Shown here piece after piece: positions 35,174 to 43,469 of a DNA stretch of 64,000 bases; within the stretch, counting starts at the first letter, position 1, and every line of letters begins with the position of its first letter. The position numbers were made by a program, and so were the translations under genes. The notes beneath the pieces are model-generated. The model saw only the letters and a program-made list of their open reading frames with translations, did not search any database and was not told where the DNA came from. The DNA is from Amycolatopsis sp. DSM 110486 (lineage in GTDB: Bacteria; Actinomycetota; Actinomycetes; Mycobacteriales; Pseudonocardiaceae), in NCBI RefSeq assembly GCF_019468465.1, contig NZ_CP080519.1, positions 9,231,001 through 9,295,000 on the forward strand, read 5' to 3'.

Positions 35174-36073
35174 TCAGGCCAGCGCGGGGGAGTCGAGAGT
35201 CAGCGTGCCCAGCTCCGTGTCCAGCGAAGCCCGCGCGCCCAGCGGCAAGGTCGGCGACGACGCCACGTGGCCGAACCCGAAGTCGCCCAGCACGGGGATC
35301 CCCAAAGGCGTCAAGCGGTCCAGCACCAGCGACCGGATCTCGGCCGGGTCGCCGCACGCGGCCCACGAACCCAGCACCACGCCCCGCGCCCCGGCGAACC
35401 AGCCCGAGCGCAGCAGCTGCGTCAGCATCCGGTCGATCCGGTAGACGCTCTCGGTCACGTCCTCCAGCAGCACGATCCCGTCCTCGGCCGACCCCCGCTC
35501 GGCCGTGCCGAGCCCAGCCGCGAGCAGCGACAGGTTCCCGCCCACCAGCACCCCCGACGCGCGGCCCGGCACGAGCACGTCCGCCTCCGGTGCCCGCAGC
35601 ACACGCGTGCGCTCCGGTTCGAACAGCGTGCGGCGCAGGTGCTCGGCCGCGGTCTCGTCGAACAAGACCGAAGCGGGCATCGGCGAGAACAGCGTGTCCA
35701 GGTCCAGGTGCGTGGCCACGGCGCGGTGCAGCGCCGTCACGTCGGACGAGCCCGCCAGCACCTTCGGGCCGGCAGCCCGCAACGCCGCCCAGTCGATCAG
35801 GTCGAGCATCCGCTGCGAGCCGTACCCGCCGCGGGCCGCGAGTACGCACGAGACCTCCGGGTCGAGCCACGCGGCCGTGAACTCCGCGGCCCGCACCTGG
35901 TCCGGCGCCGACAGGTAGCCCGACGTCGAGCCGTGCACCGCCTCGCCGACCCGCACCTTCACGCCCCAGCCGCGCAGCACCGGGAGCGCCGCGTCGAGCA
36001 GGTCCGGCGCCACGGGACCGGACGGCGCCACCAGCGCCACCGTGTCCCCGGGCGCCAGCCGCGGTGGTCTCAT
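35174..36073 (-). CDS. LD-carboxypeptidase (peptidase family S66)
   Basis: The 299-residue serine carboxypeptidase removes the terminal D-Ala from murein tetrapeptides during cell-wall recycling. It opens RPPRLAPGDTVALVAPSGPV. The Ser nucleophile is in KVLAGSSDVTALH, the Glu in DGIVLLEDVTE, and the His in DFGFGHVASSPTLPLG. The start overlaps the stop of the S9 peptidase gene (ATGA). Together with the nearby D-aminopeptidase, M20 peptidase and peptide importer it points to handling of wall-derived peptides. Confidence 0.95.
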   Translation of the reverse strand: MRPPRLAPGDTVALVAPSGPVAPDLLDAALPVLRGWGVKVRVGEAVHGSTSGYLSAPDQVRAAEFTAAWLDPEVSCVLAARGGYGSQRMLDLIDWAALRAAGPKVLAGSSDVTALHRAVATHLDLDTLFSPMPASVLFDETAAEHLRRTLFEPERTRVLRAPEADVLVPGRASGVLVGGNLSLLAAGLGTAERGSAEDGIVLLEDVTESVYRIDRMLTQLLRSGWFAGARGVVLGSWAACGDPAEIRSLVLDRLTPLGIPVLGDFGFGHVASSPTLPLGARASLDTELGTLTLDSPALA

Positions 36074-38001
36074 CGGGACAGCTCCAGCTTCGCCACGTCC
36101 GGCGTCGCGAACCCGAACACCTGGCCGTAGAACGACAGCTCGGCCTCCAGCGCCGTCACGATCGTCTCCGCCCGCCGGAACCCGTGCTGCTCACCCGGGA
36201 ACCGCAGGTAGGCGTGGCCGACGCCGCTGCCGGCCAGCCCGGCGACGAACCGGTCCGCCTGTTCCGGCGGGCAGATCTGGTCCTCCAGCCCCTGCAGGAA
36301 CAGCACCGGCCCCGCCAGCGAACCCGCGTGCGTGATCGGCGAGCGCTCCCGGTAGCGCTGCTCGGTCTCCGGGTACGGCCCGACCAGTCCCACCAGGTAC
36401 TGCGACTCGAAGTCGTGCGTCTCGCCGCCCGCTCCCGTCCACGTGGCGAGGTCCAGGATCGGGAACTTCACCGTCGCCGCCGCGTACGTGCGGGTCATCG
36501 TGATCGACGCCGCCGACGTGAACCCGCCCGCACTGCCGCCCCGGATCCCCAGCCGCGCGCCGTCGGCGGCGCCCTCGGCCACGAGCGCCTCGGCCACCGC
36601 CACGCAATCGCCGACGTCCACCACACCCCACTGCTCGCGCAGCCGCTCCCGGAACGCCCGCCCGTAGCCGGTCGAGCCGCCGTAGTTCACGGCCACCACG
36701 CCGATGCCGCGGCTGGTGAAGTACGCGATCGTCAGGTCCAGCGCCGCGTCGCTGCGCCCGGTCGGCCCGCCGTGCACGTGGACCAGGAACGGCGGCCGCT
36801 CACCCTCGGGACCGGTGAAGTCCGGGTTCCGCGGCCCGAACACGAATGCCGGGATCCGCGAACCGTCCGCCGCGGCGAACACGCGCTCCTGCGGCACCGG
36901 CAGGTAGTCCGACGACGGCAGGTCGGCCGGCTGCGGCGTCAGCGCCGTCCACGTACCCGCCTCGAGATCCACCCGCACCACGGCGCTCTCGCGATCCGCG
37001 CCCCCGGCGATCCCCGCGACACCACCCGGCACCGTGGCCAGCCCCGACGTCGACCACACGCTCAGCTCCGGCACCACCGGCGTCACCGAACCGGCGTGCT
37101 CGTCGAGCACCGCCAACCCGTCCTCCGTGAGGACGGCGTGCCGCCCGCCGCCGAGCGGGGCGAACCAGCTCGCGCCGAGCTTCCACATCGCACCGCCGAT
37201 CTCCTGCTCCACCGGTGCGAGGTTCACCACCGACCCGTCGAGCCCGACGCGGTGCAGGTTCCACCAGCCGTCCGGGTCCAGCAGCGCCAGCAGCCGGTCC
37301 GGCGTCTCCCACTCCAGCTGGCAGACCGCCACGTCAGTGCCACCGGCCAGCACGCGGGCCTCACCGAACACCCCGTCGCCGTCCACGGGCGCGACGAACA
37401 GCTCCGTGCCGTCCCACGGCATCGCCGGGTGGTCCCACGCGAGCCACGCCGCGTGCGCGCCGTCGGGCGAGAGCTGCGGCGCCGTGAAAAAGCGGTGCCC
37501 CTCCACGAGCACCCGCTCGGCACCGCCCGCGAGGGGGATGGCCACGAGCTCGCGGGAAATGTCCGTGCGGCGCGGCCCGGTGCTGCGCTCGCGCACCGCC
37601 CACACTTCGCCGGCGCGGCCTGCGCGGAGATCGCTGTAGCGCACGCCCTGCGACTCGGCCGGCTCCGGCGTCAGCGGCGTCACCTCACCGGCGACGGACG
37701 CGTACACCCGCTGATCGGCCCAATGGGTGAAAACCACGACGGCACCGATCGCGACCCACGGGCGGCCGCCGTACTCGTGCACCCGGTTGCGGACGTTCCA
37801 CGGCGCGGGCACCACGTCCTCGACCCCGCCACCCGGCACCGCGCGCACGAGCGCCACGCGGCCACCTTCGGCCGGTCGGGCCTCGGCCCACCACAGTTCG
37901 TCACCCACGGTCGCCGGCCACTGTGCGCCACCTCCCGCGGCCGCCACGTCCGCCGCCGAAACGGGTGAGGTCCAGGTTCCGTATGCAGAGATCTGTGGCA
38001 C
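36070..38001 (-). CDS. S9 family peptidase (prolyl oligopeptidase/acylaminoacyl peptidase type)
   Basis: The 643-residue protein has an N-terminal beta-propeller (residues to about 385) and a C-terminal alpha/beta hydrolase. The nucleophile elbow is IRGGSAGGFTSA, the acid lies in LQGLEDQICPPEQADR, and the His in RFPGEQHGFRR. No signal peptide is present, so it acts in the cytoplasm, cutting short peptides. It is the first gene of a three-gene run with the LD-carboxypeptidase and the split-barrel protein. Confidence 0.95.
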   Translation of the reverse strand: MPQISAYGTWTSPVSAADVAAAGGGAQWPATVGDELWWAEARPAEGGRVALVRAVPGGGVEDVVPAPWNVRNRVHEYGGRPWVAIGAVVVFTHWADQRVYASVAGEVTPLTPEPAESQGVRYSDLRAGRAGEVWAVRERSTGPRRTDISRELVAIPLAGGAERVLVEGHRFFTAPQLSPDGAHAAWLAWDHPAMPWDGTELFVAPVDGDGVFGEARVLAGGTDVAVCQLEWETPDRLLALLDPDGWWNLHRVGLDGSVVNLAPVEQEIGGAMWKLGASWFAPLGGGRHAVLTEDGLAVLDEHAGSVTPVVPELSVWSTSGLATVPGGVAGIAGGADRESAVVRVDLEAGTWTALTPQPADLPSSDYLPVPQERVFAAADGSRIPAFVFGPRNPDFTGPEGERPPFLVHVHGGPTGRSDAALDLTIAYFTSRGIGVVAVNYGGSTGYGRAFRERLREQWGVVDVGDCVAVAEALVAEGAADGARLGIRGGSAGGFTSAASITMTRTYAAATVKFPILDLATWTGAGGETHDFESQYLVGLVGPYPETEQRYRERSPITHAGSLAGPVLFLQGLEDQICPPEQADRFVAGLAGSGVGHAYLRFPGEQHGFRRAETIVTALEAELSFYGQVFGFATPDVAKLELSR

Positions 38002-38120
38002 CCGGAAAGCCTAACGGCGATCCGCTGCGTGTCCGCACCCGCACGCACCGCACCGAAATCCCGATCAACCAGGGGCGGCGGATGCCGATCAAGCGACCGT
38101 GGCCTAGGGTCGGGGGTGCT

Positions 38121-38696
38121 ATGTCTCGCGTAATCCACGTCTTCCGCAAGCCCGACCGGTTCGTCGCCGGAACGGTCGGCGAGCCCGGCGATCGCACGTT
38201 CTACCTCCAGGCGTCGGAAGATGTCCGGACGGTCAGCGTGACGATCGAGAAACAGCAGGTCGTCGTTCTCGCCGAACGCCTCGGCTCCCTTCTGGAGGAG
38301 GTCGCCAGCCGCTTCGGCGCGGACGTGCCCACCGACGTCCCCGACGACCAGCTCGACGTCGACCCCCTCACGGTCCCCGTCGAGGAGGAGTTCCGCGTCG
38401 GCACCATGGGTCTCGGCTGGGACGCCGACTCCAGCGCCGTCGTGATCGAGCTCCTCGCGATCACCGAGGGTGAGGTCGACGAGACCGTGGTCCTCGACGA
38501 CACCGAAGAGGGTCCCGACGCCGTGCGCGTGTTCCTCACCCCGGTCGGCGCCCGCGCCTTCGCCGAGCGCGCCGACCGCGTCGTCAACGCCGGGCGCAAG
38601 CCGTGCCCGCTGTGCGGCGAGCCGCTCGACTCGACCGGGCACATCTGCCCGCGGCAGAACGGCTACCGCCGCGACGTCGACGTGGCCGAGGACTGA
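38121..38696 (+). CDS. DUF3090 family protein
   Basis: The 191-residue protein starts MSRVIHVFRKPDRFVAGTVG, the mark of DUF3090 (Mycobacterium Rv2134c-type). It ends with a zinc-ribbon-like CPLCGEPLDSTGHICP. Function is unknown; in many actinobacteria it is followed by the SCO1664-family gene and mshC. Here the SCO1664-family gene follows after eight bases, but mshC does not. A GGGGG-rich ribosome site precedes ATG 38121. Confidence 0.93.
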   Translation: MSRVIHVFRKPDRFVAGTVGEPGDRTFYLQASEDVRTVSVTIEKQQVVVLAERLGSLLEEVASRFGADVPTDVPDDQLDVDPLTVPVEEEFRVGTMGLGWDADSSAVVIELLAITEGEVDETVVLDDTEEGPDAVRVFLTPVGARAFAERADRVVNAGRKPCPLCGEPLDSTGHICPRQNGYRRDVDVAED

Positions 38697-38704
38697 GGGC
38701 GCCG

Positions 38705-39514
38705 GTGGCCAGCACTCCGCCGGAGCCGACGGACCCCGCTGCGCGCGAGTTCGTCACCCACGGCCGCATCGACGTCGAGGGCCGGCTCGTCGACGCCTCC
38801 AACGTCACCCTGTTCTGCGCGATCGAGCTCGACGGCGTCACCGGCCGTGTGGTCTACAAGCCGGTGTCGGGGGAGCGGCCGCTGTGGGACTTCCCCGACG
38901 GCACCCTCGCCGGCCGTGAGGTCGCGACCGCGATGATCGCCGACGCGTCCGGCCTCGGCACCATCCCGCCCACGGTCCTGCGCGACGGCCCGTTCGGGCC
39001 CGGCATGGTCCAGCTGTGGGTGGAGACCGCCGAGGACGACGACGTCGTCGACGTCTGCGCCCCCGACGAGGTCCCCGAAGGCTGGCGCACCGTGCTGCAC
39101 GCCCACGACCGCCTCGGTGACCCGGCGGTGCTGGTGCACGCCGACCACCCCGGGATGCGTGAGCTGGCGGTGCTCGACGTCATCGTGAACAACACCGACC
39201 GCAAGGGCGGGCACCTGCTCGCGGGCACCGACGGCCGTGTCTACGGCGTCGACCACGGCATCTGCCTGCACACCGACCCGAAGCTGCGGACCGTGCTGTG
39301 GGGCTGGATCGGCGAGCGACTCGGGGACGACACCGCGGAGAAGTTGCGCAAGCTGCGGTCCGACCTCGACGGCAAGCTCGGCGCCGACCTCGGCGAGCAC
39401 ATCACCACCTTCGAGGTCCGCGCGCTCTCACAGCGCGCCGACTTCCTGCTCGCCGAAGGCGTCTTCCCCGAACCCGGCGACGACTGGCGCGCGATCCCCT
39501 GGCCGCTCTTCTGA
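38705..39514 (+). CDS. SCO1664 family protein (kinase-like fold, TIGR03843)
   Basis: The 269-residue protein has VVYKPVSGERPLWDFPDGTLAGREVA and LDVIVNNTDRKGGHLL, then VYGVDHGICLHTD. This is the pattern of a PI3/4-kinase-like phosphotransferase fold seen in the SCO1664 family. Its substrate is unknown. GTG 38705 is selected because of the short gap from the DUF3090 stop. Its TGA overlaps the CTG that seems to open the next gene. Confidence 0.92.
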   Translation: MASTPPEPTDPAAREFVTHGRIDVEGRLVDASNVTLFCAIELDGVTGRVVYKPVSGERPLWDFPDGTLAGREVATAMIADASGLGTIPPTVLRDGPFGPGMVQLWVETAEDDDVVDVCAPDEVPEGWRTVLHAHDRLGDPAVLVHADHPGMRELAVLDVIVNNTDRKGGHLLAGTDGRVYGVDHGICLHTDPKLRTVLWGWIGERLGDDTAEKLRKLRSDLDGKLGADLGEHITTFEVRALSQRADFLLAEGVFPEPGDDWRAIPWPLF

Positions 39515-40371
39515 GCGACTCGCTGGACACCGCGGCCCGCGCCCGGCTGGTCGACCGGTTCGGCGCGGGCGTCGGACCGTGGTGCGACGCACTGCCCGAC
39601 CTCGTCGCGCGCCTGGCGCAGCGCTGGAACCTCACGGTCCGGGAAGCGCGCCCGGGCAACACCGGCCGGACGCTGCTGTGCGACGGCCCCGATGGTCCCC
39701 ATGTCCTGAAGCTGTGCCCCGATCCCGGGATCGCCCAGGCCGAAGCCACGGCTTTGCTGGCGTGGGCCGGTCTGCCGCGGGTCGTGCAGCTGCTCGACAC
39801 CGACCTCGCCGCAGGTGCGATCCTGCTCGAAGGCCTCGTGCCCGGCACGACCCTGACCGGCACCGAAATTCCCTGGGACGAGGTCCGCGACCTGCTCGGC
39901 CAGCTCCACGAGGTCGCGGCGGACGGCCCGTTCCCGACCCAGCTCGAGCGCGTCCACGCGATGTTCGACCTCGCCGAACGCCGGCTGCGCGGCAGCAGGG
40001 CGGAAGAGCACCTGCCGCTCGACGTGCTGCACGCCGGACGCACCCGCGCCGAAACCCTCGCCACGACCGGTCCCGTCGCCCTCGTCCACGGCGACCTGCA
40101 CCCCGGCAACGTCCTCGACGCCGGCCCGGCCCGCGGCATCGTCGCGATCGACCCCCGCCCGTGCGTCGGCGACCCCGCTCTCGACGGCGTCGACTGGGCG
40201 TTCCTCCCGCTCGCCGACGGCGGCACGCTCGACGATGGCCTCGCCCGGCTGCCCGACCCCGACCGCACCCGCGCGTGGTGCGTCGCGCTCGCCCCGCTGA
40301 TGGCGATGGGACCCCTGCGCCGTACCGGCCCGACGCCCTTCACCGACGCGGTCCTCGCGCTCCTGCCTTAA
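39511..40371 (+). CDS. Aminoglycoside phosphotransferase-like kinase (APH(6)/streptomycin 6-kinase group)
   Basis: About 286 residues show the APH fold: WCDALPDLVARLAQRWNL, a nucleotide-binding HVLKLCPDPGIAQAEATALLAW, the catalytic loop VALVHGDLHPGNVLD and the metal-binding AIDPRPCVGDPALDGVDWA. It resembles the streptomycin 6-kinase branch, but sequence alone does not prove drug modification; many relatives phosphorylate other small alcohols. No ATG, GTG or TTG fits near the beginning. The CTG at 39511 overlaps the previous TGA (CTGA) and is the most plausible start, a rare codon. Confidence 0.82.
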   Translation: MSDSLDTAARARLVDRFGAGVGPWCDALPDLVARLAQRWNLTVREARPGNTGRTLLCDGPDGPHVLKLCPDPGIAQAEATALLAWAGLPRVVQLLDTDLAAGAILLEGLVPGTTLTGTEIPWDEVRDLLGQLHEVAADGPFPTQLERVHAMFDLAERRLRGSRAEEHLPLDVLHAGRTRAETLATTGPVALVHGDLHPGNVLDAGPARGIVAIDPRPCVGDPALDGVDWAFLPLADGGTLDDGLARLPDPDRTRAWCVALAPLMAMGPLRRTGPTPFTDAVLALLP

Positions 40372-40483
40372 CGAGTGTGGCGCTCGTCACTGTTCGGCCC
40401 CGGGTTCAACCGCCGCCGCCCCGGGCCCCGTGTCGCGGGGAGCCGCGCGCGCACGCGCCGGCTCCCGCTGCCGAAGGACTGAC

Positions 40484-41179
40484 ATGACCGCAACGAAGGC
40501 TCCCGGCGCGATGACCCGCGAGATGCGCATGGTGCACACCGCGCTGCGCCGCGAGTTCGGGCTGATGCCGAAGCTGATCGCCGGCGTCGCCGAAGGGGAC
40601 ACGCAGCGCGCCGCGCTCGTCGCCGACCACCTCGGGCTCGTCAGCACGATCCTGCACCACCACCATCACGCCGAAGATCTCGAGATCTGGCCCAACCTGC
40701 TCGAACGCTGCCCCGCCGACGTCGCCCCGCTCGTGTACGGCATGGAGCGCCACCACGAACGCATCGCGTTCCTCGGCGTCGACCTCACCGACGCCGTCGC
40801 GGCCTGGCGCGCCGAGCCGAACACCGCGCACCGCGACGCCGTGCTGGCCGTCCTCGACCCGCTGATCGCCGTGCTGAACGAACACCTCGGCGCGGAAGAG
40901 GACTACGTGCTCCCGCTCATCGAACAGCACATCACCGCCGCGGAGTGGGACACCATGGTCGCCCAGGGCGCGGCCGAGCTCCCCGCCGAGAAGCTCCCGC
41001 TCGTGCTCGGGATCATGATGTACGAAGGCGACCCCGGCGCCGTCCAGGACGCACTTGGCAACCTGCCCGCCGAAGCCCGCGACACCGTCGCCGAGCTGGC
41101 GCCGCGCCTGTACGCGGACCTCGCCGAAACCCTCCACGGCACCCGCACCCCGCCGAAGGAATCCACGCCGGCCCGCTGA
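40484..41179 (+). CDS. Hemerythrin domain protein
   Basis: The 231-residue helical protein carries the hemerythrin/HHE iron pattern: MVHTALRREF, HHHHHAEDLEIWPNLLER, MERHHERIAFLG, and LNEHLGAEEDYVLPLIEQH. The di-iron site probably binds oxygen or nitric oxide. A C-terminal part of about 80 residues extends beyond the four-helix bundle. The preceding 110 bases hold no gene. Confidence 0.92.
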   Translation: MTATKAPGAMTREMRMVHTALRREFGLMPKLIAGVAEGDTQRAALVADHLGLVSTILHHHHHAEDLEIWPNLLERCPADVAPLVYGMERHHERIAFLGVDLTDAVAAWRAEPNTAHRDAVLAVLDPLIAVLNEHLGAEEDYVLPLIEQHITAAEWDTMVAQGAAELPAEKLPLVLGIMMYEGDPGAVQDALGNLPAEARDTVAELAPRLYADLAETLHGTRTPPKESTPAR

Positions 41180-41201
41180 ACCGGCACGTCACGGCCACAC
41201 G

Positions 41202-41933
41202 TCACGGCCACAGGAGCGGCACCGCCTTCTCCAGTGCCCAGCCGATGACCACGAACCAGCCGGCGATCCACACGAACGCCGGGATCGAGGTGAGCTCCGC
41301 GAGGCCGGCCGCGTCGTCGGTGTGGTGCCGCAGGCCGTGGCGCACCCGGTTGGACACGAGCGCGGCCAGCCCGCCGATCTCGCTGGTGAGCAGCAGCCAC
41401 GTCTCGCCGTACGCGACCGCGTTCTGCACCCACCCCGGCGCCGTCCGCCAGACGGTGAAAGTGACCATCCCGAGCGCGACGACCGCGACGAAGGTGATCA
41501 GGTCGCGCGTGACCACCAGCACGAGCACCATCACCAGCGTGGTGAGCGCGAGGACGGCGGGCGCGTAGCCGTGCCGCAACAGCCCGGCGGCACCGAGCCC
41601 AGCCAGCGACGGCATCGCGTACCCGGCCACGCTGGTCAAGGTCCGCGACCACAGCGATCGCGTCCACGACCACGTGGCGCCGCTGTCGGCGCTGGTGATC
41701 GCGATCCGGTACACCCCACCGCCGGTGACGACGCTCGCGAGCGCGTGCCCGCTCTCGTGGAACACCGTCCCCAGCACGTTCGCGCGCCCGATCAGCAGAT
41801 CCTTCTCGCTCGTCAGGAACGCGAACGTCCCCGTCGACACCGCGGCCGCGAACAGCCCCGTCACCAGCACCAACCACTGCCCGGGCGCCTCGACCGCCTC
41901 AGTCAGCGACCCGAAGAACCCCCCACCCGCCAT
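41202..41933 (-). CDS. M50 family membrane metallopeptidase
   Basis: The 243-residue protein has about six membrane helices and the zinc-binding HEXXH-type motif within TVFHESGHALASVVTGGGVYRI, as in the M50B group (site-2-protease-like). It would cut within the membrane, but the target is unknown. ATG 41933 is preferred over in-frame codons upstream, which would add a charged head. It converges on the hemerythrin gene; two copies of a CGTCACGGCCACA repeat lie in the short gap. Confidence 0.87.
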   Translation of the reverse strand: MAGGGFFGSLTEAVEAPGQWLVLVTGLFAAAVSTGTFAFLTSEKDLLIGRANVLGTVFHESGHALASVVTGGGVYRIAITSADSGATWSWTRSLWSRTLTSVAGYAMPSLAGLGAAGLLRHGYAPAVLALTTLVMVLVLVVTRDLITFVAVVALGMVTFTVWRTAPGWVQNAVAYGETWLLLTSEIGGLAALVSNRVRHGLRHHTDDAAGLAELTSIPAFVWIAGWFVVIGWALEKAVPLLWP

Positions 41934-42080
41934 GACCTCGACCTCCCCTGGGAACGGCAGGAACCCGAAGAATCGCACGTGGGTACGACATTTCCGGCCC
42001 ACCGAAGCGCGTCAAGGATCAGCCGCCGCCCGGCGTGGCGGCAGGACTTCACCCCACGAACCGCACTAGCGTGCTCGGCC

Positions 42081-42887
42081 GTGCGCTCACATTCGTACGA
42101 CGACGTGCTGTCGGGTCCGCGCAAGCGGAAGATCCCCGAAGTCCCGGCCGAACGGGGGCTCGTGGTCGAAGACCCCGACAGCGGCTTTTGCGGCGCGGTC
42201 GTGAAGATCGAGTACGGCAACGTCGTCCTCGAGGATGCCAAGGGTCGCCAGCGTGTGTTCCCGCTCGGCCCCGCGGCGTTCCTGCTGGAGGGCAAGCCCG
42301 TCACGCTCGTGCCGGTCCGCGAGGCCGCCGCGCCCGTCAAGCAGGTGTCGGCGTCCGGGTCGGTGAAGGTGCAGGGTCTGCAGGCGCGCGTCGCGCGGGA
42401 CTCCCGGATCTGGGTCGAGGGCAAGCACGACGCGGAGCTCGTCGAGCGCGTGTGGGGCCACGACCTGCGCGTGGAAGGCGTCGTCGTGGAACCGCTCGAC
42501 GGCGTCGACGTGCTGGCCGAGAAGATCGCCGAGTTCGGCACCGGGCCCGGCCGCCGCCTCGGCGTGCTGGTCGATCACCTCGTGAAGGGCAGCAAGGAGT
42601 CGCGGCTGGTCGCACAGGTCCGCGACGAGCAGGTGCTCGTGACCGGTCACCCGTACGTGGATATCTGGCAGGCCGTGAAACCTGCCGCCGTCGGCATCCG
42701 CGCGTGGCCGGAGATCCCGCGCGGCACCGAGTGGAAGGTCGGCATCTGCGAGGCGCTCGGCTGGGGCGAGACCTATGAAGGCTGGCAACGGGTCCTGGCC
42801 GCCGTGAGCAGTTTCCGCGACCTCGAGACACCGCTCATCGGCGCCGTCGAACGGCTCATCGACTTCGTCACCGAGCCCTCGGAATGA
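42081..42887 (+). CDS. DUF3097 family protein
   Basis: The 268-residue protein begins (GTG) SHSYDDVLSGPRKRKIPEVPAERGLVVED and includes ARDSRIWVEGKHDAELVERVWGHDLR, with a TOPRIM-like look (IWVEGKHDAE, then GVLVDHLV). It matches the actinobacterial DUF3097 family, widely conserved and without known function; a nucleic-acid role is only a suggestion from the TOPRIM resemblance. Confidence 0.9.
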   Translation: MRSHSYDDVLSGPRKRKIPEVPAERGLVVEDPDSGFCGAVVKIEYGNVVLEDAKGRQRVFPLGPAAFLLEGKPVTLVPVREAAAPVKQVSASGSVKVQGLQARVARDSRIWVEGKHDAELVERVWGHDLRVEGVVVEPLDGVDVLAEKIAEFGTGPGRRLGVLVDHLVKGSKESRLVAQVRDEQVLVTGHPYVDIWQAVKPAAVGIRAWPEIPRGTEWKVGICEALGWGETYEGWQRVLAAVSSFRDLETPLIGAVERLIDFVTEPSE

Positions 42888-42990
42888 GCACGAAATGAGC
42901 CCGGTATGCCCGGTTTCGGACAAGGTCACGCGTCGGTCACGTCGAGTCACTTGCCCGGTGCGAACCGGCGCGATCTGAGAGCATGAGCAC

Positions 42991-43425
42991 ATGGCAGCAG
43001 CATTGATCTGGCTGATCATCGGCATCGTCCTGATGATCGCGGAAGTCATCTCCGGCGACTTCGTGTTGATCATGCTCGGCATCGCCGCGCTGCTCGGCGC
43101 CGGCTCCGAAGCGATCACCGGCAACATCTTCATCGACGTCGCCGTGTTCGCCGTCAGCTCCGTCGCGCTGCTGGCGCTGGCCCGCCCCATGCTCAAGCGC
43201 CGCTTCCTCGCCGGCTCCCACACGCCCACGGGCACGGACGCGCTCATCGGCGCCCGCGCCGTCGTGGTGTCCACAGTGGACTACGACGCCGGGCAGGTGA
43301 AGATCGGGGGAGAGATCTGGTCGGCGCGCGCCGTGCACGAGTCGCACCCGCCGATCGCGCCGGGCACCAGCGTCACCGTCGTCGAAATCTCCGGCGCCAC
43401 CGCCGTGGTGGACATCGTGTCGTGA
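42991..43425 (+). CDS. NfeD family membrane protein
   Basis: The 144-residue NfeD-like protein has two or three N-terminal membrane helices (IWLIIGIVLMIAEVISGDFVLIMLGIAALLG) followed by an OB-fold domain (GARAVVVSTVDYDAGQVKIGGEIWSARA). NfeD proteins pair with SPFH proteins in membrane microdomain upkeep. The SPFH gene follows 44 bases later. Confidence 0.95.
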   Translation: MAAALIWLIIGIVLMIAEVISGDFVLIMLGIAALLGAGSEAITGNIFIDVAVFAVSSVALLALARPMLKRRFLAGSHTPTGTDALIGARAVVVSTVDYDAGQVKIGGEIWSARAVHESHPPIAPGTSVTVVEISGATAVVDIVS

Positions 43426-43469
43426 TCGCGAGAACTCCGGAAAACGGTACTAGGTAAGGGGAAACGCTC

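Noticed and set aside
39511..40371. Calling the APH-like gene a streptomycin resistance gene
   Set aside because: Fold and motifs support a small-molecule kinase only; substrate cannot be read from the sequence.
40372..40483. Possible N-terminal extension of the hemerythrin gene
   Set aside because: The added residues are Arg/Ala-rich and unlike the family; ATG 40484 fits the domain start.
41180..41215. Double CGTCACGGCCACA repeat as a terminator
   Set aside because: The copies are direct, not inverted, so they cannot form a stem.
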